Shown here one piece after another: positions 1 to 11,471 of a stretch of 64,000 nucleotides of DNA (position 1 is the first letter of the stretch; the number at the start of each line of letters is the position of its first letter). The notes under the pieces were generated by a model, which worked only from the letters and a program-made list of their open reading frames with translations, was not told where the DNA came from and did no database searches. The position numbers and the translations under genes were made by a program. Source of the DNA: Phlebopus portentosus (taxonomy: Eukaryota > Basidiomycota > Agaricomycetes > Boletales > Boletinellaceae); NCBI GenBank assembly GCA_037892935.1, contig JAYXKI010000002.1, positions 1,922,001 to 1,986,000 on the forward strand. The letters run 5' to 3'.

Positions 1-542
1 ACCCGAACTATATGGAACACAAGTTCCCGCAGATCAAGCCACATCCTTTCCACAAGGTACGATTCGACGTTTTGTTTTGCTGTTTTAAGAGTTTCGCTGA
101 ACCCGGATTATCACTTTTCTAAATAGGTATTCAGGCCACGCACGGCACCTGAGGCAATTGACTTGGTTGCAAAACTCCTAGAGTACACGCCTGAAGCACG
201 TCTGAGTGCGATCGAGGCTATGTGCCATCCATTTTTTGACGAGCTCAAGGTGGAGGGCATGAGGATGCCGAATGGGAAGGATTTCCCGAGGCTGTTCGAC
301 TTTACGAGGGAGGGTAAGTGCATCCGCTTCAACATCGACCGGTAGATGCGTTGCGGCGCCTACTGATTTCTCTAATTAATGAAACTGACGATCTCTTCTC
401 TTCGATAGAATTGTCTATTCGACCTGATCTGATGCGACAGCTTGTGCCACCTCACTGTGAGGGAGAGCTCCGGTCGCGAGGAATCGACCTGGACAACTTT
501 GTCCCTATACCTGTCGATCAGCTGCGAATTACACTCGACTAG
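1..542 (+). CDS. GSK-3/shaggy-type Ser/Thr kinase, C-terminal end (5' truncated)
   Basis: This is the C-terminal part of a glycogen synthase kinase-3 family kinase; the catalytic core lies before the window. Three exons are visible: 3-56, 127-313 and 409-542, with introns of 70 and 95 bp (donors gtac and gtaagt, acceptors atag). The peptide contains [33 protein letters not shown] and FFDELK followed by LPNGRD-like [13 protein letters not shown]. These are the hallmarks of kinase subdomains X-XI and the GSK-3 C-tail. GSK-3 enzymes phosphorylate primed substrates in metabolism, cell fate and stress responses. The frame ends at a TAG at 540-542 after a short tail ending in LRITLD. Family assignment is strong, but which fungal paralogue this is cannot be told from the tail. 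Confidence 0.93.
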
Positions 543-994
543 CCTGGAGCGTCGCTGATGTGGGACTCATGAGAAGAACAGTGTGTGTATTGATAGCCCG
601 CAGGACGAGCATGTGTTCCCTCTCGAGACGAAAGATGTAAGGCAGCGGTTTAGTTAGTATTACTCATTACATACATGCGATGCGAATGATGGCTAGGCAG
701 AGTAACTCTTTCGCGCGATTGTTTCTGTTTCCGTTTACTCTCTTTGATGAACCCCCATAGTACTGTAGCAAGTCGTGCCAAATTGTGTGTTTGATTGATT
801 CCATGCAATTACAATAACTGTGCGTGTGCGTGCGCAAGCAAGACTCATAATCACGCGATCTCGCTCATTCCGCACGTGCTCGTAGTATATTAAATATTAT
901 TGAAATCCCCTTCGACGGAACCATCTCTTTTCATTCTTCCCTCTTCCTCGCCTCGTTCTCTCAGCTCATCGCAGTGGTCGACCAGCGGGCGATA
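543..994. other. Intergenic: GSK-3 3' region and promoter of the F-box/WD40 gene
   Basis: No supported gene. The second half is the 5' region of the Met30-like gene. It has a CACGTG palindrome at 873-878 and a C/T-rich stretch at about 930-965 just before the start codon, as is common in basidiomycete promoters. Confidence 0.7.
873..878. promoter_or_regulatory. CACGTG palindrome upstream of the Met30-like gene
   Basis: A perfect CACGTG lies 122 bp before the ATG at 995. In yeast this is the core of the Cbf1 (bHLH) site at sulphur-metabolism genes, a suggestive match because Met30 controls that pathway. The same hexamer precedes several unrelated genes in this window, so it may instead be a general promoter element here. 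Confidence 0.5.
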
Positions 995-3456
995 ATGGCG
1001 GCGACACAACCCGAAGTGTCCGAGAAAACAAACTACTCATGTGACACCCTTCCTACGCCCCGACATATTCATCGTGCCTCTGACTCTGCCACTCATTCGC
1101 GCTCTCCGTCTCCTATCCCTCAGCCAGCAGATGAAGACCCCCCAATCTCCTCGTTCGAGATAGTCACTCCAGAAGAAGTCCATTCATCGGGCGCACAGCC
1201 CGCCGACCCAACTACAACACAGCCTTCTGAAGAAGCAAGCGGCACCGAGAAGTCTGATGCGCCGCCTCAACCTCCTCCGCGCAAGCTGTGCGTGAGGCAT
1301 CAGCGAATGGCAGATGAAGGGACAAATTTGAAGATACAACAGGTGAGTCGACCGTAATTCAATGCACAGCATTGCATTCATCTTGTAAAGCGCACATGCG
1401 CAAGCCACATATTTGTGCCGTTGATATATATATGCGCATGAGCTGACTCATTTGTGGTTGTTCTCCCCCTATTTAGGCTCTCGACGATTTGCCTCTCGAG
1501 GACAGACAGGTCGTCAGCACAATTTGGACCAACTTTAGTAGTTCTCCCCATTCGCGTCGTGTTGTCATTCTTGAGGGTATCCTGACAATGTGCTGCTTCT
1601 CGCAACTTTCGATGATATCTGAACACCTCCACACACTCATACGACTGGATCCTTTCTCCGTTCTGCCTCGCGAAATCTGTCTGAAAGTGTTGCAATATCT
1701 CGATGCGATATCTCTATGCCGTGCCGCTCAGGTTTGCAAGTCGTGGTCAAAATTGGCGGATGATGACATTCTTTGGCGTGGCATCTGCGAACAGCACATT
1801 GGACAGAAATGCCACAAATGTGGTTGGGGTCTACCCATGCTAGAGCGCCGACGAAGAATAAGATGTCCCCGCTCTCCACCTCCTGAGGGTACCTCCCCTT
1901 CATCCGTTTTCAAGCGAGACCTTGAAAATTATCCCTTCAATATCCACGAGAGGCCTTTAAAACGCATGCGATCTGACGCTTCGGACTCATCAATATCGGA
2001 TACGGGTAGCAGCGGCAGTACTGTCGTGGGAGTAGATATTGGTCACTATTCCGCACCTCAAACACTTACGCGGCCTTGGAAAGACGTCTATTGCGAACGT
2101 CTGACAATTGAACGCAATTGGAGGCGTGGTCGGTGTACTGTCCGGACATTAAAAGGACATTCCGATGGCGTCATGTGTCTTCAATTCAGCGAGACATTAC
2201 ACCACCCTTCCTTCCCAGTACTCATCACTGGTTCTTACGATAGAACCGCTCGCGTATGGAATCTGGAGACTGGCACGGAGATCCTTTGTTTGCGCGGCCA
2301 CTCAAGAGCTGTTCGCGCCCTTCAGTTTGATGAAGCAAAGCTTATAACCGGCAGCATGGATAATACAATGCGTGTCTGGAATTGGCGAACTGGCAATTGC
2401 ATTCGTGTACTTGAAGGTCACACAGAGGGTGTTGTGTGTTTGCACTTCGATTCAAATATCCTCGCCAGTGGTTCCGTCGACCGAACAGTGAAAATCTGGA
2501 ACTTTCGAACTGGCCGTTGCTTCACATTACGAGGTCATCGAGACTGGGTAAATTCTGTACAGATATGGGATTCCAATGCTACTAGCGAAGGCACTTCTTG
2601 TCAGACTCCGATGTTCGAGCATGGCCCACCTCAAGGAGACTGTTCTTCTCTCCCGACTATCGATCCTGGGAAGATGCTTTTCTCTGGTTCAGATGATGGA
2701 TCGATCATCCTCTGGGATCTCACCTCTCGCTCGATCGTTCGCACGTTTACTGGACACGTCGGTCAAGTACAAAGTATCAATCTTGTTTACGACAATTCGC
2801 CATGCGACGATGACGACGAGGAGTCCCAGTCTAGAAGCGTTTCTTTCCGGGACCCTCGATCAACACTTCCTTCGGGCCTTCCCGGTTTTGCTCCCGCCTC
2901 CGTCTCAATACCGTCTCCTCCTCCGCCAGATCACCCGGGGTTTGACGCTCCCGCCTTCCAATCTCCGATCGGATTTGATCCGTATGCTTATCGCTCCTCT
3001 CCCGTTTTGCCTCCGTCCGTGCAATCTTACGTACACGACTCGCCGTCAAGACAAGGATCTTCGAGTCCCCCGTCGTCCAAGCGCAAGCAGAAACCCGTAC
3101 TAATATCTGGTAGCCTGGATAACACGATACGAGTGTGGGATGTTGAGACGGGGAAAGCAATGACAACTCTGTTCGGTCATATCGAGGGTGTGTGGGCTGT
3201 CGCATGCGATAAACTTCGTCTCGTCAGTGCTAGCCATGATAGGACTATCAAGGTATTTCTTTCGCTTCCTGGCCCATATCGAGCGGTCTATTGACTTTAT
3301 CTGTTCGCCTTTCAGGTTTGGGTTCGAGAGGAGAATCGATGCATGAACACTCTTGTTGGCCATAGAGGAGCGGTGACGTGTCTTGGACTCGGTGATGACA
3401 AAATCGTTTCTGGAAGTGATGATGGTGATATTCGGATTTGGAATTTCGCGATGTAA
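995..3456 (+). CDS. F-box/WD40 protein, Met30/sconB/Pof1 family (SCF substrate receptor)
   Basis: Three exons (995-1342, 1477-3252, 3316-3456) give a protein of about 754 residues. The F-box starts near residue 176 (FSVLPREICLKVLQYLD) and is followed by CHKCGWGLP, which I associate with the Met30/sconB/Pof1 branch rather than Cdc4. From about residue 330 come WD40 repeats (LKGHSDGV, LRGHSRAV, LEGHTEGV, LRGHRDWV, FTGHVGQV, LFGHIEGV, LVGHRGAV), which should form a seven- or eight-bladed propeller. A low-complexity Pro/Ser insert of about 100 residues separates the later repeats. Known relatives recruit substrates such as the Met4 transcription factor to the SCF ubiquitin ligase, controlling sulphur uptake and cell-cycle progress. 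The start is the first ATG of the open exon. The 5' part of exon 1 is Pro/Ser-rich and little conserved. Confidence 0.9.
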
Positions 3457-3702
3457 TTTTATGGTTTGCGATACATGCTTTCATGGATACATGCTTTCAT
3501 GCTGCTTCTGTGTGGGACACATTTTACCTACTTACTTAATCGTTACCTTCTTATTGATACGTTGGACGTGACTGATATCGCACGAATTTTCGCTTGTACG
3601 TAAAAGAAAATGAAAACTTGTTCGAAGCGAAGTATAAGATCAGACAAAGTAGGTATCTGTGAAAAGAGAAGAGACAAAATGTTACACCACAATACGAGAT
3701 TA

Positions 3703-3786
3703 TGGAGGCAGTGGGGTTCGAACCCACGCGGGACTACGCCCATCAGGACTTAAATCTGACATCTTAGACCACTCGATCATACCTCC
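3703..3786 (-). tRNA. tRNA-Leu(UAA)
   Basis: The minus strand folds as a class II tRNA of 84 nt without an intron. The acceptor stem is GGAGGTA/TGCCTCC with one G-U pair and discriminator A at 3703. The D stem is ATC/GAT, the variable arm GGG-CGTAGT-CCC and the T arm GTGGG-TTCGAAC-CCCAC. The anticodon loop TTTAAGT places TAA at 3750-3752, flanked by T33 and G37. Box A (TGATCGAGTGG) and box B (GGTTCGAACCC) are both good. A T-run for Pol III termination lies downstream at about 3676-3680 (read on the minus strand). One A-C mismatch closes the anticodon stem. Confidence 0.96.
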
Positions 3787-4151
3787 ATCATTCGGAGAGA
3801 TGGATATAGAATATCTAATTGCATTGACGATTTTAAATTGAGCTTAACGATCTTTTTCAGCAGTTATCGTTGCCTTGGAACAACTACAGATGAAAAAGAA
3901 TGGGCCAGCCTGCATTCGATCGGATATTGTTTTTTTTTGTGAACTTTGTGAGAAATCATTACTGCATATGATTAGAGACTCTCGTGGGAAGCGCGGTTTT
4001 GCTCTAGTCTCTTCCTTGAGCTTTCCTCCAACTTGCTGTGTCCATTCGCCAGCACTCTTACGTTCATTCTACATCGTCTTAAAGTCTCTGGCCAACTCAG
4101 AGACAGGAGAAAAAAAAATTACGATTTCACCGCTTTTGGTCTTTCTTTTCA
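3787..4151. other. Intergenic between tRNA-Leu and the 4152 gene
   Basis: No gene seen. It holds the 5' flank of the tRNA (whose promoter is internal) and the 5' region of the next gene, including short T and A runs at about 3930 and 4110. Confidence 0.6.
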
Positions 4152-5432
4152 ATGTCTATTACGGTGGAACCGTGTAGCGGCAATGAGTCTGCATTCCCTC
4201 CAGAGACTCAGAGTCAGCAAGGCTCAGCGGGCTCGAGCATTCAACTTCCGAATGTCTTCGTAACTCCTCCAGAGGAAGAACTTGACACACCTGCATGGTG
4301 CTGCTTCGACGCCGACAAGGACGCTCAACCGGGCGCGTTTGTATATGACGACTTGCAGAATCAGGACTTCGACTACGCAGCTCATGCAGAGGAAGAGATA
4401 TTCGGTCAAGGCGCAGCAGGTCACGTAATGGCGGAGGACACGCCCGGTAATCGAGAGAGGGAAGATGTGTTCGTCATGCATAGCTTGATGCAGGAGGCAG
4501 AGCACCTCAAGGAGAGACTCAAGTCTCTGGACCTATCTGCTGGCTCTTTTTCCTTCACTGCTCCTCTCCCCGCAGAGGAGGGGGAGGATGAGATGACGTA
4601 CGATGAGCCGTCAACTACTGCTCCTACTTCTACAACGTTCGCTACCGTCGAAGCGGTCGAAACCGAGCAGAAGGTCAAGCGACGGAAGTCACTCTTTGCG
4701 TTCAGACCGTTGAGCCGCAGAAAATCCTTCGACGAGACGTCTTCTGCGAATGCCGTCTCCACTGTTCCACCCGTCCCATCTGCGTCACTGTCAGACGCCG
4801 ACATCGCTTCAAGTGGCAGCGGCGTTATGTCGGTGACTCAAGATGGCATGGACGCCGCGAGCATGCGATCAGGCTCTTCCCGGAAGTCGTCTGGGTTTTT
4901 CTCCCGCTTCAGACTCTCCTCAAAAAAGTCATCATTTAGCTCCGACGATGCTCGACAAGGACGGAAATCCATGAGCGCGAGTCGGTCTGAGGAGGAATTA
5001 CCAGCAGCTCAGGAGCAGGAGCAAGAACGCTTCATAAAACGCCGTTTCTCAATATTCGAACTCCCCGGTCGTCGGGCGTCTTTCAACTCACAGCGCATCC
5101 CTACGAGTAGCTCGACCGCTCCCAGTATGATGCCGAGCATGAACCAATCCACGTCTTCCCTTTCGACCTCCTCCGTCCCTCCCACTCCCGATGTAGCCAC
5201 CTGTATCCTGAATTCACCGCCGACGTCGCCAACAGAAAAGACGGCAAGCAGGAGATTACCCACCTTGGATACGTCTTTCCTATCTACAATGGAGGACGCA
5301 CACGGCGTGGATAACATCGCTGCGTCTTTGACACTCCCTGCATCTCATCATGGCATAGTCCCGGATAGCCAATTCTCTCTCGACCCACTTCATTTCGAAT
5401 CATTGCAATTCGACTCGGATGACTTTGCATGA
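4152..5432 (+). CDS. Ser-rich hypothetical protein with three basic RRxS-F modules
   Basis: A single-exon frame of 426 codons starting at ATG 4152. I do not recognise the family; it looks like a fungus-specific, largely disordered protein. The N-terminal third is acidic (residues about 30-130), with a short helical stretch SLMQEAEHLKERLKSLDL near residue 110-127. The middle carries three similar modules: KRRKSLF...SRRKSF near 176, RKSSGFFSRF...KKSSF near 245, and KRRFSIF...GRRASF near 293. Each pairs two basophilic-kinase-like sites with a hydrophobic core. The rest is Ser/Thr/Pro-rich, ending in an acidic tail with FESLQFDSDDF. The RRxS motifs suggest regulation by PKA-type or AGC kinases (inference). 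Being long, open and without introns makes it a credible gene. No signal peptide or membrane span is visible. Confidence 0.75.
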   Translation: MSITVEPCSGNESAFPPETQSQQGSAGSSIQLPNVFVTPPEEELDTPAWCCFDADKDAQPGAFVYDDLQNQDFDYAAHAEEEIFGQGAAGHVMAEDTPGNREREDVFVMHSLMQEAEHLKERLKSLDLSAGSFSFTAPLPAEEGEDEMTYDEPSTTAPTSTTFATVEAVETEQKVKRRKSLFAFRPLSRRKSFDETSSANAVSTVPPVPSASLSDADIASSGSGVMSVTQDGMDAASMRSGSSRKSSGFFSRFRLSSKKSSFSSDDARQGRKSMSASRSEEELPAAQEQEQERFIKRRFSIFELPGRRASFNSQRIPTSSSTAPSMMPSMNQSTSSLSTSSVPPTPDVATCILNSPPTSPTEKTASRRLPTLDTSFLSTMEDAHGVDNIAASLTLPASHHGIVPDSQFSLDPLHFESLQFDSDDFA

Positions 5433-5870
5433 CTTCTCTTTTCGCTTCTTCGTCTTTGCTATACCCGTAGATTTCTTGATACCAGAATTCAGCTGTCTTC
5501 CTGCCGTTACTCAGTCATCAACCCTTAGTGTCTGTTAATAGTGTTTCCGCTGCAGATGAGAATTAGCACCTCGTTCATTCCTTTCTTGGCGCGCATCATC
5601 TTCATTCTCATCCCCTTCTCCGCATCGTACATCAAGCTCGTACCCATATAATGTGTTTGCGTTCTGTTCCATGACCATGCTCCACCATTCATTCCTTTCC
5701 TGTTCTTTCAAAAAAACCTCGTTTGGGCCTGGTGCAATAATCCGGCACTTACGTGTCCACGGTCACTTAGTTTTTGTCGCTACAAATACTAAACAGCATT
5801 CCACATTCCAGAACCGAAATTGACACATAATCGAATGAGGCCCTCCCTTTTCCCCATCAGCCATGTAATC
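5433..5870. other. Convergent 3' regions
   Basis: This stretch lies between the stop codons of two convergent genes, the 4152 gene (+) and glucosidase I (-). No coding frame or structured element was recognised; it should hold both 3' UTRs. Confidence 0.6.
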
Positions 5871-8800
5871 TCAATACTTCTCAGCCAGAACTATAGAAAA
5901 AATGAATTAGAAGTAGAGTAGAGCGAACTGGCGAAAGATACTTACTCATGGAAACTAAAGAAGTCCATCCTGTGAAGGGGTGACTGCGAATAAAATGAGC
6001 CTCATGCGGGCGTTGATCGGAATGCGAAAAACACACCTTCTCCGACCCTCTCCAGTCAACGCGTCGTACTGCTCCCACACATATCCGGTACGCTCATATT
6101 CCTTGAAGACGTTATCTATCACGTTCTTGCGTAGCTCTACGTAGATTTCCCTCGCTCTGGCCTGGTTAGGTCCCGGTTCTTTCGCATATACCTAACAGGA
6201 AAAAATGACATCAACAGGGCAGGCAGAGTTAGGTGGTTTGTAGAACCTCACCTTGTAAAGGGAGCTTAAAGCCATAAAGTTCATCTGTATCCATATAGGT
6301 CCCTTCCAATAGTTCTCGCCTTGTCCGAATTCAGGGTGCGAGGCGGACAAGCTGCGGATTCCATAAGGCGACCATAAATGATCTGGAGAGCGGAGAATGT
6401 CAAAGATCGGTCCAAGGTGGGGCGAGGACGGTTCAAGAAGGCCGAGTAAGAATGGGAAAAGAGACAGGTAACCTTTGTGGCAGACAAAGTACGACTCGTC
6501 TACGTATTCACCAATCAGATTAACCTCAAAACAGTGTAGAGGTAATATGGCCATTTACCGTCCGAGTTGACGTCAACATCGCAGTACATTTGATCTTCCT
6601 CACTCCAATGAAGGTCCTCCAAATTGTCCAGCATAGCCTTTTCAATTGTCACAAATGCCTTCTCGTCATCAGTCTCACCGATGTATCCTGCAATGTCACG
6701 CATCGTCCTAGTGAAAAATGCCATCCAGGACATCAAGTCTAGGTGCAATTCTCCCGCGTGGGGCGGTCCACGAGGGTAGTCATCCATTCCGCTGGTCAAG
6801 ACATGCGTCTCCGTGCGTCCCCGCCAGCGGTAAGCCTCTGTCCGTGAGCGTGCCCTGCGACCGTATTGTTTGATCTGTCCGCGCTGCGTCCGTCGGAACC
6901 AGTCATAATGCCTTTTGAGTTTTGGATAAATTGAGCGCAAAACCTCCTGGGCCAGCTCTGGATTTCGTAGGTAGACGTCTCTGCTTTGAGGAGCCCCATC
7001 TTCCATGACTACCTGGGAGTTCGCACCGTGATCCAGACCTAAATCGGCATCAGAAGGGCCAGAGTCGAACGTCTTCAGTCTGTCGATGAAAGCGGTAACC
7101 GCCATTGTAAGGGTCGGCGGGTTGGCGTATGAAGGAACTTGTGCGATAAATTCGTCAGGGACTTTGCTACGGGCTTCCTCTCCCAGAATTTGCTCGCGAG
7201 CAACCCAGCCATCTTCGTCAATGAGATTGATCCAGTCTTTCAGAATCTCAAGGCTATATTGAGAATTAAAAAAGGGCTGATTGTTCAAGACAAAATCCCT
7301 TACCTGAAATCATTGTCCCAGGCTCCGATTTGTAGAAGGTGGAAACCCTCATCCCTGGGTCATCAAGTCAGCTTTCATCATATTTTCAGTCGTGTGAGAC
7401 TTGCCAGTAAAATCCTCTTGGGAAAAAGCTTCGACTTGGTGTCGCTGTCAATAGTGCTCTTGGCTCTGTGAGATAAGGTCCAGGCTTCTCTTCAACTTCT
7501 GATGTCTCATCCTCATCCCATTCGTGTGTCATGCTCGAGTCCATGATTGAGTCACCGTAGAAATAACCGACACCGCCTAGCAAGTTGGAAGTGATGGCTT
7601 TAGAGAATGCCGTCAACGAATCAGAAGCTCCTCCGGGTAAAGGGAATTTCTCGTTGAACTTCTTCGAGAATCTTTCTTTGAAAGCAGGGACACCGCCGTC
7701 AAGGTGAGATGCTTCAAATAGAAATCAACAAGCTAGTTTTCGAGAGATTTTGTATGCCACCTACAACTCAGCCTGTGTTTGGCGCTCCCGCTTTCGAAAA
7801 AGACGTCAAATTGGAATTCCCCATCAAATGACTTTTGAATGGCATAGAGATTGCTGGACGAATAAACCTCATCTGGGAGCTGAAGCACAAAGGACGGATC
7901 TGGGGCACCTTTCGCAGGGTCCTGATACGGCGCAATTACTGACTGAGCGTGCTTGAGCACCGCGTTCATTATATGCTCTAGCAACCCTCTCTGTGAGATT
8001 GATGCGTGAAAAAGAAAGGTTTTAGGGAACATACCTCGGGATTTCCAGACATCCCCAGCAGGCAGTCGTAAGCCCACGAAGTGTGTTTTTCCAATGCGGT
8101 CCGCGAATGCATGAGCATGAGGGCCGCTCGTAACCGCATTATTATCCGGTCCTAGTTGATTGGGTCAAGCGCTCAAAACTACCCGTTGAGTTGACTTACC
8201 ATCAGCAACCCTGATCACAAAGTCTCCCAGATCAGGAGTGCTACCGGAGAACTTAATGGGTCCTTCCACGCCCTGAAGAATCTCAGTATGTATACAGTGG
8301 TGCATAATGAGATCCATACATTTTCATCTTCATCTGTATCCATGTCAATCCCTCCCAGACCTTCGATTCCGAAATAAAATATAAAGGATGTCCGCGACGG
8401 AATGCCTAGACAAACAAATAAATACTGTACATCAATAAATACGCAACAAATTCTAAATCGTACCGGGATTTAGAGGTTCGCCTTTGATTCTAGCAGCCCA
8501 GCTCCCGCCATGTTCACCTCCTTGTACTTTAAGAAGTTCGGTAGTCACTTTGACATTGTTCCGCGGATCGTTGAGAACCTGGACACCGCCTTCCCGCGGG
8601 TCATGTTCAGTCCAGGTGTAGCCTGACAAGCCGTCACCTTGATCACAGGCGTGACGGGCGCCTGGATACATAACAGATGAGCTGCATTGCCGAGTCATCG
8701 AGAGCAAGCCTACTTTGGAAAGACTGGAAGTCCTGCGTCCCATGCCATATCAGTCCAGTCATGAGAGACTGGGGAAGGCGCGGCCGTAGACCAAAATATA

Positions 8801-8912
8801 AATTAGGTCTGTAAGTTCCCCATAACAAAGACTGAGAATCATTTGAGACGGCTGCATTTATTGCTGTGCCCAGAGCCAGGGGCAGCAGGAGAGGAGAGAG
8901 TAAAGAGCGCAT
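5871..8912 (-). CDS. CWH41: Processing alpha-glucosidase I (mannosyl-oligosaccharide glucosidase, GH63)
   Basis: This ER enzyme removes the outermost alpha-1,2-linked glucose from the Glc3Man9GlcNAc2 N-glycan, the first trimming step after transfer. The minus-strand gene starts at ATG 8912, with a signal-like N terminus ([17 protein letters not shown]), then [30 protein letters not shown] and [14 protein letters not shown] of the N-terminal beta-sandwich domain. The (alpha/alpha)6 catalytic domain shows [43 protein letters not shown] and [14 protein letters not shown]. The last two exons join [13 protein letters not shown] to ILAEKY before the TGA at 5871-5873. There are about a dozen short introns. 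The GFYWDEGFH and VWEQYD segments carry acidic residues placed like the catalytic pair of the family. An N-terminal hydrophobic segment rather than a clear cytosolic tail is unusual but not unique. Confidence 0.95.
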
Positions 8913-9104
8913 AAGTTAAAGAAAAGAAATGCTGCGAACTGTTCCCGTCGACACGTCTCCGGACGCGTGACGTGATCTGACTCACGTGCTTCGTGATCGT
9001 GACTTGTCGCCTCGCCACTTCTATCGCGCAGCTTGTCGTCCTCTTCTTGCTCCTGACTTCCATCTGGACTACACCCTGCTGCACACTTAACATTTTGTAT
9101 CACG
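8913..9104. promoter_or_regulatory. Divergent promoter between glucosidase I and ATG8
   Basis: Only 192 bp separate the two start codons. The segment holds CACGTG at 8983-8988 inside a perfect inverted repeat: ACGTGA at 8970-8975 and TCACGT at 8982-8987, with a 6-bp spacer. The palindrome is 122 bp from the ATG8 start and about 70 bp from the glucosidase start, so one bound factor could serve both genes. Confidence 0.6.
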
Positions 9105-9687
<583 letters not shown>

Positions 9688-10443
9688 AAAGTCGCGTAAT
9701 TGTCGAAGTGACTCAGGCGGCACTGCAGCGAGCGGTGCGATTTACTCCTTGTCTCCGTTGAAGATCACTGTGTATTCTATGACTGCTTTCCCGTTACCTC
9801 CTCCAACCAATATAAGATTTCGTCACCACAAAGCAGTTTCGTCACCTGTTTGGTTCTCCGTGACATTAATATTGAACCTTGAGTGTGCTGCGAGCCTTGC
9901 ATAATTTCTCTCCTATAGAATAATTTTCGCTACGCTTCCTTTCAAGAACCGACGGCAAGTTGATGCGCCAGACTTGCGTTACATGTAGGCGCCATGCCTT
10001 TGATAGTTAGGACGTTAATCGACAAATCCAGCAGTGCATCAGGCTATCAAAAAGCAGCATTCGAATGTATTAGATGCATCTAAAGCTGACAAATACTCAC
10101 GTCAGTCTTGCTCGAACCTGCATGGTCTCCATCTTGGACATTCGCCGATATTTACCTAAACGGAGAGCTTTGTATATACCAACAGTCTGGAAGTAAGTAC
10201 CGGGGAGAACGTACTTCACTTTGCTTTTACACATTTGTCAGCAGGCTCTTGAAAGCAATACTGTCCCTTGAATAATTTCTACTTGGCGCTGCTATGCACA
10301 TCGAACTGGCCGAGGACGCATTTCATTTCACTTTGAAGCATAATAAATTCAAGTAGGCATCTGGATGGTGAACGGAAACTCGAACTGGATTGCTGCAATT
10401 CCCCTCTATCCTCTTCCCTCTTCCGTCTCCCCTCAGCTTCAAT
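9688..10443. other. Intergenic, 756 bp, no gene seen
   Basis: 3' UTR of ATG8 and 5' region of the membrane-protein gene. Short open frames here lack splice-consistent continuation or familiar motifs. A C/T-rich tract at about 10400-10435 immediately precedes the next ATG. Confidence 0.55.
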
Positions 10444-11258
10444 ATGGCTTCTGTTGTATTTCGTTCCAGCGTTATAATCTGTAAGTGATTTCTTCAGGTT
10501 TTGCTCAACTAACAATCGAAACTCTCTTGATGTTTCAACAGTCTTGCTTCTGGTATTCAATGGGGGATCGATAGCGCTCGGAGCACTTCCCTATTTTTAC
10601 GGGCCAGCACAGGGTGATTATGTTCAAACAGGTTATGATATCTGATTTTACTGACTCGAAGACAAGCATTTCAAATTCTTCAGCTCGGAACGGCTGCCGC
10701 AGCTTTCATCCTAGCTCTGTTGCTGTGAGTATCATAAGATTATACACCATATAATACATACACTTATGAACGACCGCGGTCATTCAGCCCATGTTTCGTA
10801 ATCGCGAAGCATGGGAGAGGAGTATACACAGAATCCATGATTTACTTATTGATAACACTTCTAGACATCGGTATGTGATGTAAATTGGGTTTCCCTCGAA
10901 TTGCTGGGCGCTTTTGTGATATTCTTTACAGTTCCAGCCGTCTTCATGACAATTCGATGGTTGAATCATAATCTTGAGAAAGACTATTCGAATGTTCCCA
11001 AACGGAAGATGATTGTCACCATGGTAGTAAGCGCATTCTGGGCCGCTTCGCTCACAGGTACGCTCAAGTCAATGCTTTGCGTCCTCTCATATTGAGAGCC
11101 ACCGTGTAGGTTTCATCGGCTTCTTCCTTGCCATGGTGGATGCTTGCCGTAGGGCAATACACAAAGATAAATACGTGTATGACCGTCGTGCACCTCCCAG
11201 AGAACTTCAATCCGCTCCATACGCCCATCCATTTACAACGACGTACGCAAGACCTTGA
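10444..11258 (+). CDS. Small four-helix membrane protein, MARVEL-like
   Basis: About five or six short exons. ATG 10444 begins MASVVFRSSVII, spliced to FLLLVFNGGSIALGALPYF (TM1). Later exons give AFILALLLPCFVIAKHGRG (TM2), YTESMIYLLITLLDI then VPAVFMTIRWLNH (TM3), and MIVTMVVSAFWAASLTG then FIGFFLAMVDA (TM4). A basic cytosolic tail ends in TTYARP and a TGA at 11256-11258. Four helices with short loops resemble fungal MARVEL-domain proteins, which organise plasma-membrane or vesicle lipid domains; function here is inferred from topology only. The second intron (about 10630-10702) is uncertain. The best branch point and first AG put the next exon out of phase, while a later AG (after about 10702) or an upstream weak donor restores it. 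Confidence 0.7.
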
Positions 11259-11471
11259 TGTTGAACATTGAGCCAGTCGCCTCGAGAACGTCGCTTTTCC
11301 TCTTACATTTTACTACGTGCTCGTCTTATCCCCGAAGTCTGAGCAGGACGTGTCACGCTATCATTTCGTACTTCATTGTAGACTAGAGCAGAGTCACTGT
11401 TTCCATAGCATATTTTATTATAAGATGTTGATCAGATCCAAGAGCTAGATAGACACAAACATGGGTACTAA

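Noticed and set aside
2576..3103. Long alternative frame inside the F-box/WD40 gene
   Set aside because: It overlaps the WD40-coding exon in another frame; its Ser/Leu/Arg-rich translation is a by-product of the real codons.
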